Positions 7,711-16,198 of a DNA stretch of 44,322 nt are shown here, one piece after another (position 1 is the stretch's first letter; the number at the start of each line of letters is the position of its first letter). Origin of the DNA: a virus. Both the position numbers and the translations under genes were made by a program. The notes beneath the pieces are model-generated. The model saw only the letters and a list, made by a program, of their open reading frames with translations. It was not told the DNA's origin and ran no database searches. The DNA is taken from the IMG/VR virus record IMGVR_UViG_3300031857_000397, positions 1-44,322 of that record; one strand, given 5' to 3'.

Positions 7711-9000
7711 ATGGCAGCAAGAGACGCATCAATATTCGAACAAATTACCATAGAGTCTGGTGATGGTACAAGAACCATTGATATGAGACTCGGTGTAGTT
7801 GCTATCAAATATTATGAAGATGTTTTTTCACCAACTATCACAGCAGAGATTACCGTATCTAATACGGGAGGAACAATTCCTGGAAAAGATGGTTCATTGC
7901 AGTCAATCTACAGTGGTCTTCCGTTAAGAGGTGGCGAAAGAGTATTCATAAAAATTGCTGGTAACAGTGATAAAAATAAATCTGGTATTGATCTTGTTGA
8001 TGAACCATTGTACGTCTCTAAAATTACAAATGTTATCAGAGAAGGTCAAAGAGAAACATTTACATTAAAGTTAGTATCAAGAGAAGCAATTACTAATGAA
8101 ACTTCAAGACTATACAAAAAATTTCCAAGAGCTCAAATAACTGATCATATAGAAAACATTATAAAGGAAGGTTTACAATCTCAAAAAACATTGAAATCTG
8201 ATGTCGTTAGTAATCAATATAGTTTTATTGGAAACTTGAGAAGACCTTTCGATGTTCTGACTTGGTTAGCATCAAAGTCTATTCCAGATACCAATGTTCC
8301 TGGATACTTTTTCTATGAAACTATAGATGGATACAACTTCAGATCTATCGACAAACTTATTATTGATGGAAAAGCAAGTCCAAAAGCAGAATATTATCAT
8401 CAAGAGGACCAAGATATTGAGAAGTCAACTGATCAAAGGATATTGAGTTATTCTGTTAATAGAAATAATGACTTATTAGAAAAACTTAGACTAGGAACGT
8501 ATGCATCATTCTTTACTGAATATGATCCATATCAAAGTAAGTTTAGTCTTCAGCAAGAAGGAAAGAGAACAATAACTGATTTTGCTAAGAACGCAACATT
8601 CCTTGGTGACGATCCAGATATTCCTAAAATTTTTGGTTCTGGTAACTTCTCTTTTGACACTGTTCCAAGTAGAATTATCTCATCAGTTCTCGATGTTGGT
8701 GTGTTGGAGAAAGATGTGAGCAAACAACCTGGTAATGATGCTAAGTTATATCAAAGAGACGCTTTCTTTAGATACAATTATTTGTTCATGCAAACACTCA
8801 ATATGACTGTTCCATTAAATAATAATTTAAGATCTGGTGATGTTATACGATGCAATTTCCTTAAAATTTCAGCAAACAGTAATGATTTTGACCCTGAGAA
8901 TAGTGGTCTATATATGATAAAAGAACTCTGTCATTATTTTGATGGTACACAATCTCTAACATCAATGAAGCTACTTAGAGATACATTCAGGGATATTTAA
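7711..9000 (+). CDS. 27: Baseplate hub subunit, gp27-like
   Basis: The product is 429 aa (T4 gp27 is 391 aa). It opens with FEQITIESGDGTRTIDMRLG and IKYYEDVFSPTITAEITVSN, then LPLRGGERVFIKI, a pattern typical of the hub ring protein that carries the gp5 spike. The end has MTVPLNNNLRSGDVI and YMIKELCHYFDGTQSL, as in gp27/gpD-type hubs. In T4 it forms the trimeric cup between tail tube and spike. It directly abuts the preceding stop, and gp5 follows after 9 bp. Confidence 0.82.
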   Translation: MAARDASIFEQITIESGDGTRTIDMRLGVVAIKYYEDVFSPTITAEITVSNTGGTIPGKDGSLQSIYSGLPLRGGERVFIKIAGNSDKNKSGIDLVDEPLYVSKITNVIREGQRETFTLKLVSREAITNETSRLYKKFPRAQITDHIENIIKEGLQSQKTLKSDVVSNQYSFIGNLRRPFDVLTWLASKSIPDTNVPGYFFYETIDGYNFRSIDKLIIDGKASPKAEYYHQEDQDIEKSTDQRILSYSVNRNNDLLEKLRLGTYASFFTEYDPYQSKFSLQQEGKRTITDFAKNATFLGDDPDIPKIFGSGNFSFDTVPSRIISSVLDVGVLEKDVSKQPGNDAKLYQRDAFFRYNYLFMQTLNMTVPLNNNLRSGDVIRCNFLKISANSNDFDPENSGLYMIKELCHYFDGTQSLTSMKLLRDTFRDI

Positions 9001-9009
9001 AAGTAACAA

Positions 9010-11061
9010 ATGGAAGATCTTTCACTTAAAACTAATTTTGTAGGCAGAGATGGATTTGTTTGGTGGATAGGGCAGATTCCACCTATTGAATCATGGGACC
9101 AACAAGCAACTGGTCCAGGTTGGGGCATTAGATATAAAGTCCGCATTATGGGATATCATCCTTATAGTGAAGCGGAACTAAGTAATGAGGACTTACCATG
9201 GGCACATGTGATGCTACCACCAGGTCATGGAACTGGTTCGGCAAATACATTCAAGAGTATTCGTTTTAACCCTGGTGATACTGTAATTGGTTTCTTTCTA
9301 GATGGAGCAGATGGTCAGCATCCAGTTATTATGGGTGCATTCGCCAATTCAATCGACGCTGTAAAGGATGGTGAGAAACTACCATTCGCACCATTCTCCG
9401 GATACAATAAGTATATCAAAGAACCAGCGAAAGGCTCACTATCAAAGAGTGAGTCTGGAGATCAGAATGCTGCAACTGCAAAACAACCAATAGGTGTTAG
9501 TCCTTCTGATGCTAAAAAGGTAGATCCAAGCAATCCAGCAGCAAAGAGAACTTCTGATGGAAAGGTGATACGATTACCTTGTGGTACAGAAGGTGAAGAT
9601 ACTAAAGGTAATAAAGGAACAATTACCAAGATCAAAAATGCTATTGAAGGATTTGTTAAGTTTCTCCAAGACTTAAAGGCACAGTTTGATGAGGGACTTG
9701 AGTATTATAGAGACTGGGTAGATAGAGAGATTGATATTAGGGCAGAACAAATAACTACCGCTGCAACCAAAATGATCAGTGGTATGATTAATAAGTTATT
9801 TAAGAAACTTGAACCAATTCTAAGCAAGGGTCTTGATCTTCTCTATGCTTCTGTATATGCTACAGTCTTCGCTGCAACTTTAAATCCAGTAGCAGCACAC
9901 CTTGCTGGAGTAGCGGCACAAACTGCTATGCTTCAACCAGTAAAAATACTTCAAGATCTTATCCCTTGTATTGTTAATCAAATCTTAGACAAAGTATTTA
10001 ATCTTGTAAAAGATCTTTTAAAGTCTATTGCTAATAATGTCCTAAACTTTGTCGATTGTGTTGCTGATCAAACTGTCGGTGCAATGATCAATGGTATTAT
10101 TGGTCTTATTGATAATGCATTGCTACCAGCAATTAATGGAATATCTAAGATTCTTCAATTCTTCGAAGACTTTAGTGTTGAGGGTCTACTACGGAATGGT
10201 ATTGATGCACTTCTTGGACTTGTTGGTCTTAAGTCTTGTAATAAAAAGAATCAGAAAGACAAGTATGGCGCTTGCAAATATAAACTAGGATATGGACCAG
10301 TATTTCAAGATGAGCCAGATCTCAAAGGAATTATTGATAATGCTAATACTGCTAAGTCAATATCAACAGCAGCAAAGCTTGCTGGTTTCCCATTAGACGG
10401 AGTTCAAGATATTGCTGGAGCATATGACTTCATATCTGGAACAGTTAAAGATCCAAACTTTATTGGTGATCTTGGTTCTTGTTATACTGGACCACCAATT
10501 GTTTGTGGACCACCAAAGATCAATATTTTTGGTGGGGGTGGTACAGGAGCAAGTGCTGTTCCTATTCTTGGTGGTATTATCGGTGAAGATAAGTATAAAA
10601 CAGGAAGTATTATAAGTGTTAAGGTAACCAATCCAGGAAGTGGATATACCTTCCCACCATTTGTAGAAGTTGTAGATAGTTGTAACCAAGGATATGGTGC
10701 TATTGCTAGAGCTATTGTTAAGAATGGTCAGGTAGATACCATTTATGTTGTGTCTGAGGGTGAGAACTATCCAGCAGATAAAGAGATTCCATATGTTGTT
10801 GATAGCGTAACAGTTATTGATCCAGGGCAAGACTTTGAAGATGGAGATACTGTAGTTGATGACCAAGGAAATGAGTATGATGTTCTTATCCAGTCTGGTG
10901 CTATCATCAAGGTGACCCCAATAAATAGTAGAGATGTAACTAATATTCCTGTACTTGAGGTCATTTCAAAGAATGGTTCTGGAGCAATCCTTGCTGCTAA
11001 CCTAGGAGAAAGACCACCATTTGATGGAGAAGTTAAGCAAGTAATTGATTGTATTACCTAA
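9010..11061 (+). CDS. 5: Baseplate central spike protein gp5, without lysozyme domain
   Basis: The product is 683 aa (T4 gp5 is 575 aa). Residues about 1-125 are the OB-fold domain (FVGRDGFVWWIGQIPP, WGIRYKVRIMGYHPY, GDTVIGFFLDGADGQHPVIMG). A helical region about 200-400 contains hydrophobic and Cys-containing stretches. Residues about 480-683 carry GSGYT-type beta modules (VTNPGSGYTFPPFVEVV). No T4-lysozyme-like catalytic domain is visible between the OB-fold and the C-terminus, and the octapeptide beta-helix is absent. That needle part seems to be supplied by the next gene, and the lytic part by the SleB-like protein upstream. The identity rests on the OB domain and its place after gp27. 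Confidence 0.82.
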   Translation: MEDLSLKTNFVGRDGFVWWIGQIPPIESWDQQATGPGWGIRYKVRIMGYHPYSEAELSNEDLPWAHVMLPPGHGTGSANTFKSIRFNPGDTVIGFFLDGADGQHPVIMGAFANSIDAVKDGEKLPFAPFSGYNKYIKEPAKGSLSKSESGDQNAATAKQPIGVSPSDAKKVDPSNPAAKRTSDGKVIRLPCGTEGEDTKGNKGTITKIKNAIEGFVKFLQDLKAQFDEGLEYYRDWVDREIDIRAEQITTAATKMISGMINKLFKKLEPILSKGLDLLYASVYATVFAATLNPVAAHLAGVAAQTAMLQPVKILQDLIPCIVNQILDKVFNLVKDLLKSIANNVLNFVDCVADQTVGAMINGIIGLIDNALLPAINGISKILQFFEDFSVEGLLRNGIDALLGLVGLKSCNKKNQKDKYGACKYKLGYGPVFQDEPDLKGIIDNANTAKSISTAAKLAGFPLDGVQDIAGAYDFISGTVKDPNFIGDLGSCYTGPPIVCGPPKINIFGGGGTGASAVPILGGIIGEDKYKTGSIISVKVTNPGSGYTFPPFVEVVDSCNQGYGAIARAIVKNGQVDTIYVVSEGENYPADKEIPYVVDSVTVIDPGQDFEDGDTVVDDQGNEYDVLIQSGAIIKVTPINSRDVTNIPVLEVISKNGSGAILAANLGERPPFDGEVKQVIDCIT

Positions 11062-11607
11062 ATGGCAAAGCGCCCAGAAGATAAACAAAACTGGTATTTG
11101 AGAGAGTGTATCTCTTATAACCCAAAAGTAAGGGAAGAAATATGTAATCCTTCCTTTGGATATTTGGGAGCTTCCAATTATTTTTTATATACAGTATCCG
11201 ATAAGAATTTAAAAACTTCTATCGACATTACGGATGCTGGAAAATTTATTCTAAACTCCGACGAATCCATTGAAATGGTTGCTGGAGAGCGTTCTGGCGA
11301 CAAAAGTGAGAACATTCTAATTCACGCTAGACGTGGTAATGTATCAATAACAGCAGATAGAACTGGAAATATTCGCATATCGGGTAATAATGTAGTAGTT
11401 GAGTCTAATGGTGATCTCGAATATGTGGCTGGTAATGATTTTATTGTTGATGCCGCTAACATGAGGTTTCAAGGGAACAGTATTGAATCTGATGCACTAA
11501 CAGGAAGTATGGTTCCACCACAGAAACAGTTTTTATTTAAAGTCTTCGCCAACTCCTTTGTTGGTGGTGGAGTAATACTAAAAGCACTTGGATTATTCAT
11601 AGGATAA
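11062..11607 (+). CDS. Beta-helix spike-tip protein (gp5 C-terminal-like)
   Basis: The product is 181 aa and begins right after the gp5 stop. Residues about 70-145 are a run of short strands with G/N turns (ILIHARRGNVSITADRTGNI, then RISGNNVVVESNGDLEYVAG), the pattern of the triple-stranded beta-helix found at the gp5/VgrG C-terminus. The end is hydrophobic and Gly-rich (FVGGGVILKALGLFIG). It looks like the needle part of gp5 encoded as a separate gene, or a spike extension. No PAAR tip motif was recognised. The function is inferred from fold pattern and position. Confidence 0.65.
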   Translation: MAKRPEDKQNWYLRECISYNPKVREEICNPSFGYLGASNYFLYTVSDKNLKTSIDITDAGKFILNSDESIEMVAGERSGDKSENILIHARRGNVSITADRTGNIRISGNNVVVESNGDLEYVAGNDFIVDAANMRFQGNSIESDALTGSMVPPQKQFLFKVFANSFVGGGVILKALGLFIG

Positions 11608-11608
11608 G

Positions 11609-14600
11609 ATGGCAGAAAACATCTGGGTACAAGGACAAGAGTCATATTTTAATGAAGACGCTAAGTTCTTCAAAGACGTATACATTTACGGAAAACTTTA
11701 TTATGACTTTGAAGGTCTTGGAGATGATTTAACTCTTGATAATCTTACTGTTAATAACCAAGCAAATATAAATGACCTATATGTAGCAGGTCTCTCTACT
11801 TTCATAGGAGCATCTCAATTTAATAGCGTAGTTTCTTTTGGAAACACTGCTACTTTCCAAACCGATGTTAACATTCTAGGAACACTAGATGTAGATAATA
11901 TTGATGTTGGAATTGCTACAGTCAGACAACGTTTTGAACTTACTAGTGATGGCGGAACTAATTACTTAGTTGGTTTTGCTACTGGATCCCGCGCTGGTAA
12001 TATTGGTATTGGAAGCACGTTACCTGAACAACTACTTGATATTGGTAACTCTATTCGTATTGTTAGGAATATCTTTGACTCTGCTAACTTTCCTGGTGAT
12101 AATGGATACTTCCTATCCCGCGATGCTAATGGTATTCGTTGGATTTCTGCACCACCAAATGCTAAGACTGATGGATTCTTCGCACGAAATGAAGGTATAA
12201 ACGTCGGTGTTGGTTCATTTACAACTATTAACTTCATTGGTAATGGTAGTGGTGGAGACGTTGTTAATGCTACAGTAAATACTTCAGACTCCAATGTCCT
12301 TGATGTTAATATCATAGACCATTGGATAAGAAATGGTGCTGGTATTCACACAACAGTTAATGTTGGTGTTAATGTAATTTCCCCACAAACACAGCTTGAT
12401 GTTAACGGAATTGCTTGGTTCAGGGATGAACTGAGAGTATCTGGGGTATCAACATTTACTCAGTTGGTTAGAATAGATGCTCCACTGAGAGTACATAATA
12501 ATCTTATTGTAGGTACAGCAACAACAGCAATATACGCAAATAACTCTGGTATTGCTACATATGCAGATAGGGCAGGTTTCTCTACAGTAGCAGGAATCTC
12601 AACGTTTGCTATCCAGTCTGGTTTCTCTACAGTATCAGGCATTGCTACATACGCTATTCAGTCTGGCTTCTCTACAGTATCAGGCATCTCTACTTTTGCT
12701 ATTCAAGCAGGATTTGCTACCGTATCTGGTATATCGACTTTTGCTATTCAAGCAGGTTTCGCAACAGTAGCAGGAATCTCAACGTTTGCTATTCAGGCAG
12801 GATTTGCTACTGTATCTGGTATATCGACTTTTGCTATTCAGTCTGGTTTCTCTACAGTATCAGGTATTGCTACCTTTGCTATCCAGTCTGGATTTGCTAC
12901 AGTAGCAGGTTTCGCAACAAATGCCGCTAGAGCAGGCATTTCTACATTCATTCAAACTACTGAGACTCTCACAAACCAAGACTTCTTCATTCCATTTGTT
13001 GAAAACTCAACTAGTCAAACAAGTGAGACTGTAAGAGTTGATAGTGGTATTACATATAACCCATCAACCAATGCTTTGGGTATTGATGGATCTTTACAGG
13101 TTGGATCTGCTGCTACAGTTATTGCTACTAATGCATCTGGTGATATTGGTTTCAACAGCACAACTCCAACAAGAGCAGTTGACTTCCAAAAAGATGTTCG
13201 CTTCCAGCAGGCATTATATGATCTAAATGATAATGTTGGATTTAGAACTGAAAAGTATCAGGTTCCAAGAAATGTCCTAACAACTGTTGGAGTTGATACG
13301 ACAGGAAACATTATTGGTGGAAGATTCTATGATGCCGCAAACCTAATACGACTAAACTTAGACTACATTGCTAATGAATCTATTGGTTTCTTAACAAGTA
13401 CAGACTATAAGAGTCCAGCATTTGCCCTATCTTCGGCAGACTACACTTCCTGTAAGGATGATATTAAGGATATTCTGAAAGCTATTACCTATGATATCAC
13501 AAGAGGTGGTAACTCCCGTTGTGTTGGTGCTGGTCAGTCTTATTATAATGGAGCAACTCTACAGCACATCACTGGAACTGATATAAACGGTTACAGTATC
13601 AAGGAAGCAACTATTGTTGCTATCACGACTGCTGCTCAAGTAGCAAGATATGTTATCAATAACTTACCAGCACCAAGATCTTATCAGGGTGTAGGCAATA
13701 GTGTTTCTCTCATTCGTGATCTAACATTACAAGACGACCCTGCTGTTGGTTTCAACACTGATCCAGGCGGTTGTTCTAATGTTGTTTCTGCTATTACTGT
13801 TTGTGCAGGTATTGTTACTAATATTATTCAACTTGGTGCATCTGCATTCACCACTATTGGTTTTACCACAACAGCACCAAATGGTAAGATTGTTTGGGCT
13901 CCTGCAGGTGCTGACTCTAGAAACATTATCTGGGTTTCTAAGTATGGTAACGATGATAATGATGGTAGAACAGAAGGTTCAGCAAAACTAACTATCGGTT
14001 CCGCCGCTGAAGCAGCACAACCTGGCGATACTATTATGGTTCGCTCTGGTGTTTATGCTGAGAACAATCCTATTGGTTTAAGAACTGATGTTTCGGTTAT
14101 TGGTCAAGACTTAAGACTGGTTACTATTTACCCACAAAACAATGATGATGTCTTTTATGTTAGAAGAGGATGTTTGATTGATAGTTTGAGTTTTGCTTAC
14201 AGTAAAGATCCTTATGATGATTCTGCACCATTGTCTATTACTGGTGCTGCTGTTGCTTTCCCACCACCAGCTGGTATTGGTAGTGCTAGATCTGGTTTCT
14301 TGGATCCTGGTCCTTGCAATGAAGGTCCAAGTGGAAGATGGAGATCTCCATATGTTCGTAACTGTACGAACTTTATGAGTAACAGTATTGGTATGAAGAT
14401 AGACGGAGACCATGTTGCTGCTGCCTTTACCGGAACTAATAATCTTGGGCAAGACCTCAAGTGTATGGTTTGTGACTCATTTACTCAATATAACCAAAAT
14501 GGTATTGGCGTTTCTATCACTAACAAAGCATATGCTCAGTTAGTTTCTATTTTTACTATCAACTCTAAGATTGGTATCTTTGCTGGTAGTGGTGGACAAT

Positions 14601-15523
14601 GTGACCTAACAAACTCTAACTCCTCATTTGGTGATTATGGTTTGTATGCTGATGGAACCAGTGGTGATGAGTTTACTGGAATTACTACTGGGACAACAGT
14701 TGCTGCGGAACAAGATACTTATACCTTCTTCGATATGAGAGATGATCTATCGAATATAAGAAAACCATTTGATGGTCAGGGTGCTTTCTTCAAGATAAAC
14801 CTTGACGATTATGTTAATACTGGAGGAAAGAGTGGTATTGTTATGGAACCACTTAGAACTATTAGAACAATTAATGTTACCAATGGAGGTTCTGGATATA
14901 GTGCATCAGCTCCTCCTAATGTAACTGTATCTGCACCATTTGGTCCTGAAGGAATTCTTGCCGAACTATCTGCTAATGTGAGTGCTGCCGGAACTATTAG
15001 TTCTATTGATATTATTGCTAGTGGTAGAAACTTCCTTCCCGCAGGTAGTGGATCTAATCAACAGGATATTGTTATCACCATTTCTGGTTCTGGTGGAGCA
15101 ACTGCCGAAGCGATTACGGATCCAATACTTTACACTATAAACACTGCAACAGAACCAACAAATACTGGTGTTACAACTGTTACTTTCAATGAATTTGTTC
15201 CTTATTCTGTTGGTGTTGGTGTGAGTGTTTCACTGAGAAGACTAAGTAGAATCATCACCAGTTCTCACTCCTTTGAATATATCGGTGCTGGTACAGACAT
15301 AAATAGAGCAAACCCCTTCCAGGGTGGTGTGCCTATTCCTGAAAATGAAATAGTTGCTATTAATGGCGGTCAAATTCCATTCACCAGCACAGATCAAAAA
15401 GGAAACTTTAGAATTGGACAAGGACTAACTATTGACCAAACTACCTCTACTATTTCTGGAAGAGACTTTAACAGAGCGATACAAGCAAACTTAACACCAC
15501 TGATACTTGCTTTGGGAGGATAA
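11609..15523 (+). CDS. Large structural fibre protein with 15-aa repeats and beta-helix
   Basis: The product is 1304 aa. The N-terminus has fibre-like strands (LTLDNLTVNNQANINDLYVA). Residues about 324-443 contain eight 15-aa repeats of the type F-[SA]-TV-[SA]-GI-[SA]-TFAIQ-[SA]-G. About 790-1010 resemble a right-handed beta-helix (YGNDDNDGRTEGSAKLTIGS, GDTIMVRSGVYAENNPIG). About 1085-1180 hold a GSGYSASAPP module, and the end has DQKGNFRIGQGLTIDQTT. Similar GSGYT and SNSNFG motifs occur in the 1749-aa fibre downstream. It follows the spike genes after 1 bp, so it is probably a baseplate-attached fibre or tail pin. The exact T4 counterpart is not certain. Confidence 0.75.
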   Translation: MAENIWVQGQESYFNEDAKFFKDVYIYGKLYYDFEGLGDDLTLDNLTVNNQANINDLYVAGLSTFIGASQFNSVVSFGNTATFQTDVNILGTLDVDNIDVGIATVRQRFELTSDGGTNYLVGFATGSRAGNIGIGSTLPEQLLDIGNSIRIVRNIFDSANFPGDNGYFLSRDANGIRWISAPPNAKTDGFFARNEGINVGVGSFTTINFIGNGSGGDVVNATVNTSDSNVLDVNIIDHWIRNGAGIHTTVNVGVNVISPQTQLDVNGIAWFRDELRVSGVSTFTQLVRIDAPLRVHNNLIVGTATTAIYANNSGIATYADRAGFSTVAGISTFAIQSGFSTVSGIATYAIQSGFSTVSGISTFAIQAGFATVSGISTFAIQAGFATVAGISTFAIQAGFATVSGISTFAIQSGFSTVSGIATFAIQSGFATVAGFATNAARAGISTFIQTTETLTNQDFFIPFVENSTSQTSETVRVDSGITYNPSTNALGIDGSLQVGSAATVIATNASGDIGFNSTTPTRAVDFQKDVRFQQALYDLNDNVGFRTEKYQVPRNVLTTVGVDTTGNIIGGRFYDAANLIRLNLDYIANESIGFLTSTDYKSPAFALSSADYTSCKDDIKDILKAITYDITRGGNSRCVGAGQSYYNGATLQHITGTDINGYSIKEATIVAITTAAQVARYVINNLPAPRSYQGVGNSVSLIRDLTLQDDPAVGFNTDPGGCSNVVSAITVCAGIVTNIIQLGASAFTTIGFTTTAPNGKIVWAPAGADSRNIIWVSKYGNDDNDGRTEGSAKLTIGSAAEAAQPGDTIMVRSGVYAENNPIGLRTDVSVIGQDLRLVTIYPQNNDDVFYVRRGCLIDSLSFAYSKDPYDDSAPLSITGAAVAFPPPAGIGSARSGFLDPGPCNEGPSGRWRSPYVRNCTNFMSNSIGMKIDGDHVAAAFTGTNNLGQDLKCMVCDSFTQYNQNGIGVSITNKAYAQLVSIFTINSKIGIFAGSGGQCDLTNSNSSFGDYGLYADGTSGDEFTGITTGTTVAAEQDTYTFFDMRDDLSNIRKPFDGQGAFFKINLDDYVNTGGKSGIVMEPLRTIRTINVTNGGSGYSASAPPNVTVSAPFGPEGILAELSANVSAAGTISSIDIIASGRNFLPAGSGSNQQDIVITISGSGGATAEAITDPILYTINTATEPTNTGVTTVTFNEFVPYSVGVGVSVSLRRLSRIITSSHSFEYIGAGTDINRANPFQGGVPIPENEIVAINGGQIPFTSTDQKGNFRIGQGLTIDQTTSTISGRDFNRAIQANLTPLILALGG
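12578..12937 (+). repeat. Eight in-frame 45-bp repeats
   Basis: Eight consecutive 45-bp units each encode 15 residues of the type FSTVSGISTFAIQSG within the 1304-aa fibre gene. The last unit has diverged (FATVAGFATNAARAG). The nucleotide copies differ at many third positions while the protein repeats stay alike, which points to older copies kept by selection. The unit length is a multiple of three, so gain or loss of units would keep the frame. Confidence 0.85.
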
Positions 15524-15532
15524 TAAGATAAG

Positions 15533-16192
15533 ATGGCAATCGCACCAGTCAATAAGTTTCTTACAGTCGCTGTTCCTGTGGCTCCAGGAGAACAGAAAAT
15601 ATACGAGGTCCCTACAGGCACTTCTGCTATTTTACTCTATGCACAAGTATCTAATGTGGGAGTTGGAACCTATCCGACTACAACTCTGATACACAGAAGA
15701 GAAAGTAGAAGTACAGGTAATACAAGAGATATTAGAATTATAAAAAATATTGAAGTTCCACCAAACGATGCTGCTATTCTTATTGATGGTCGTTTGGTTT
15801 TAGAAAAAACTGCTACAGTTCTAGATAGACTTTATATCACTGGAACACAGACTGGTATTGTAACGATTACAAATGTAACTTATGATGAACCAACTGGTGT
15901 TTCAACTATTACAACTTTAACAGCACATAACTTTACTGTTGGTTCTGATATCACTATGTCTGGTATTGCTATGACCTGCCCATCAGGTTCTGGTATTACC
16001 ACAACTATTTTCCCAAGTCCACAAAAGTCTTATGTTGTAGACAACATAACTAGTGATGTTGGAGGTTCGAAAACATTCACAACAACTGTAGGAAGCGCCA
16101 ATGGAATTATCCATACATATGTAAGCGGCGGTCTTGTTGGTCCACTACAAATGGAATTTATTGGTAGTTTCCTAGAAAATAGCACCACTTAA
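15533..16192 (+). CDS. Small virion structural protein
   Basis: The product is 219 aa and Thr/Ile/Val-rich, with short beta-strand-like segments (APVNKFLTVAVPVAPGEQKI, TTTLIHRRES, VPPNDAAILIDGRLVLEKT). The SPQKSYVVDNIT stretch and MEFIGSFLENSTT end are unremarkable. No enzymatic motif is present. It lies between the large fibre and the first collagen-stalk gene, 9 bp and 6 bp away, so it is probably a fibre adaptor or minor structural protein. The family is not recognised with certainty. Confidence 0.7.
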   Translation: MAIAPVNKFLTVAVPVAPGEQKIYEVPTGTSAILLYAQVSNVGVGTYPTTTLIHRRESRSTGNTRDIRIIKNIEVPPNDAAILIDGRLVLEKTATVLDRLYITGTQTGIVTITNVTYDEPTGVSTITTLTAHNFTVGSDITMSGIAMTCPSGSGITTTIFPSPQKSYVVDNITSDVGGSKTFTTTVGSANGIIHTYVSGGLVGPLQMEFIGSFLENSTT

Positions 16193-16198
16193 TAAGAA

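Noticed and set aside
10393-10866. A 157-codon minus-strand open frame inside gp5
   Set aside because: Low-complexity Asn/Ser/Thr/Ile translation opposite a well-supported gene, with no promoter or ribosome site.
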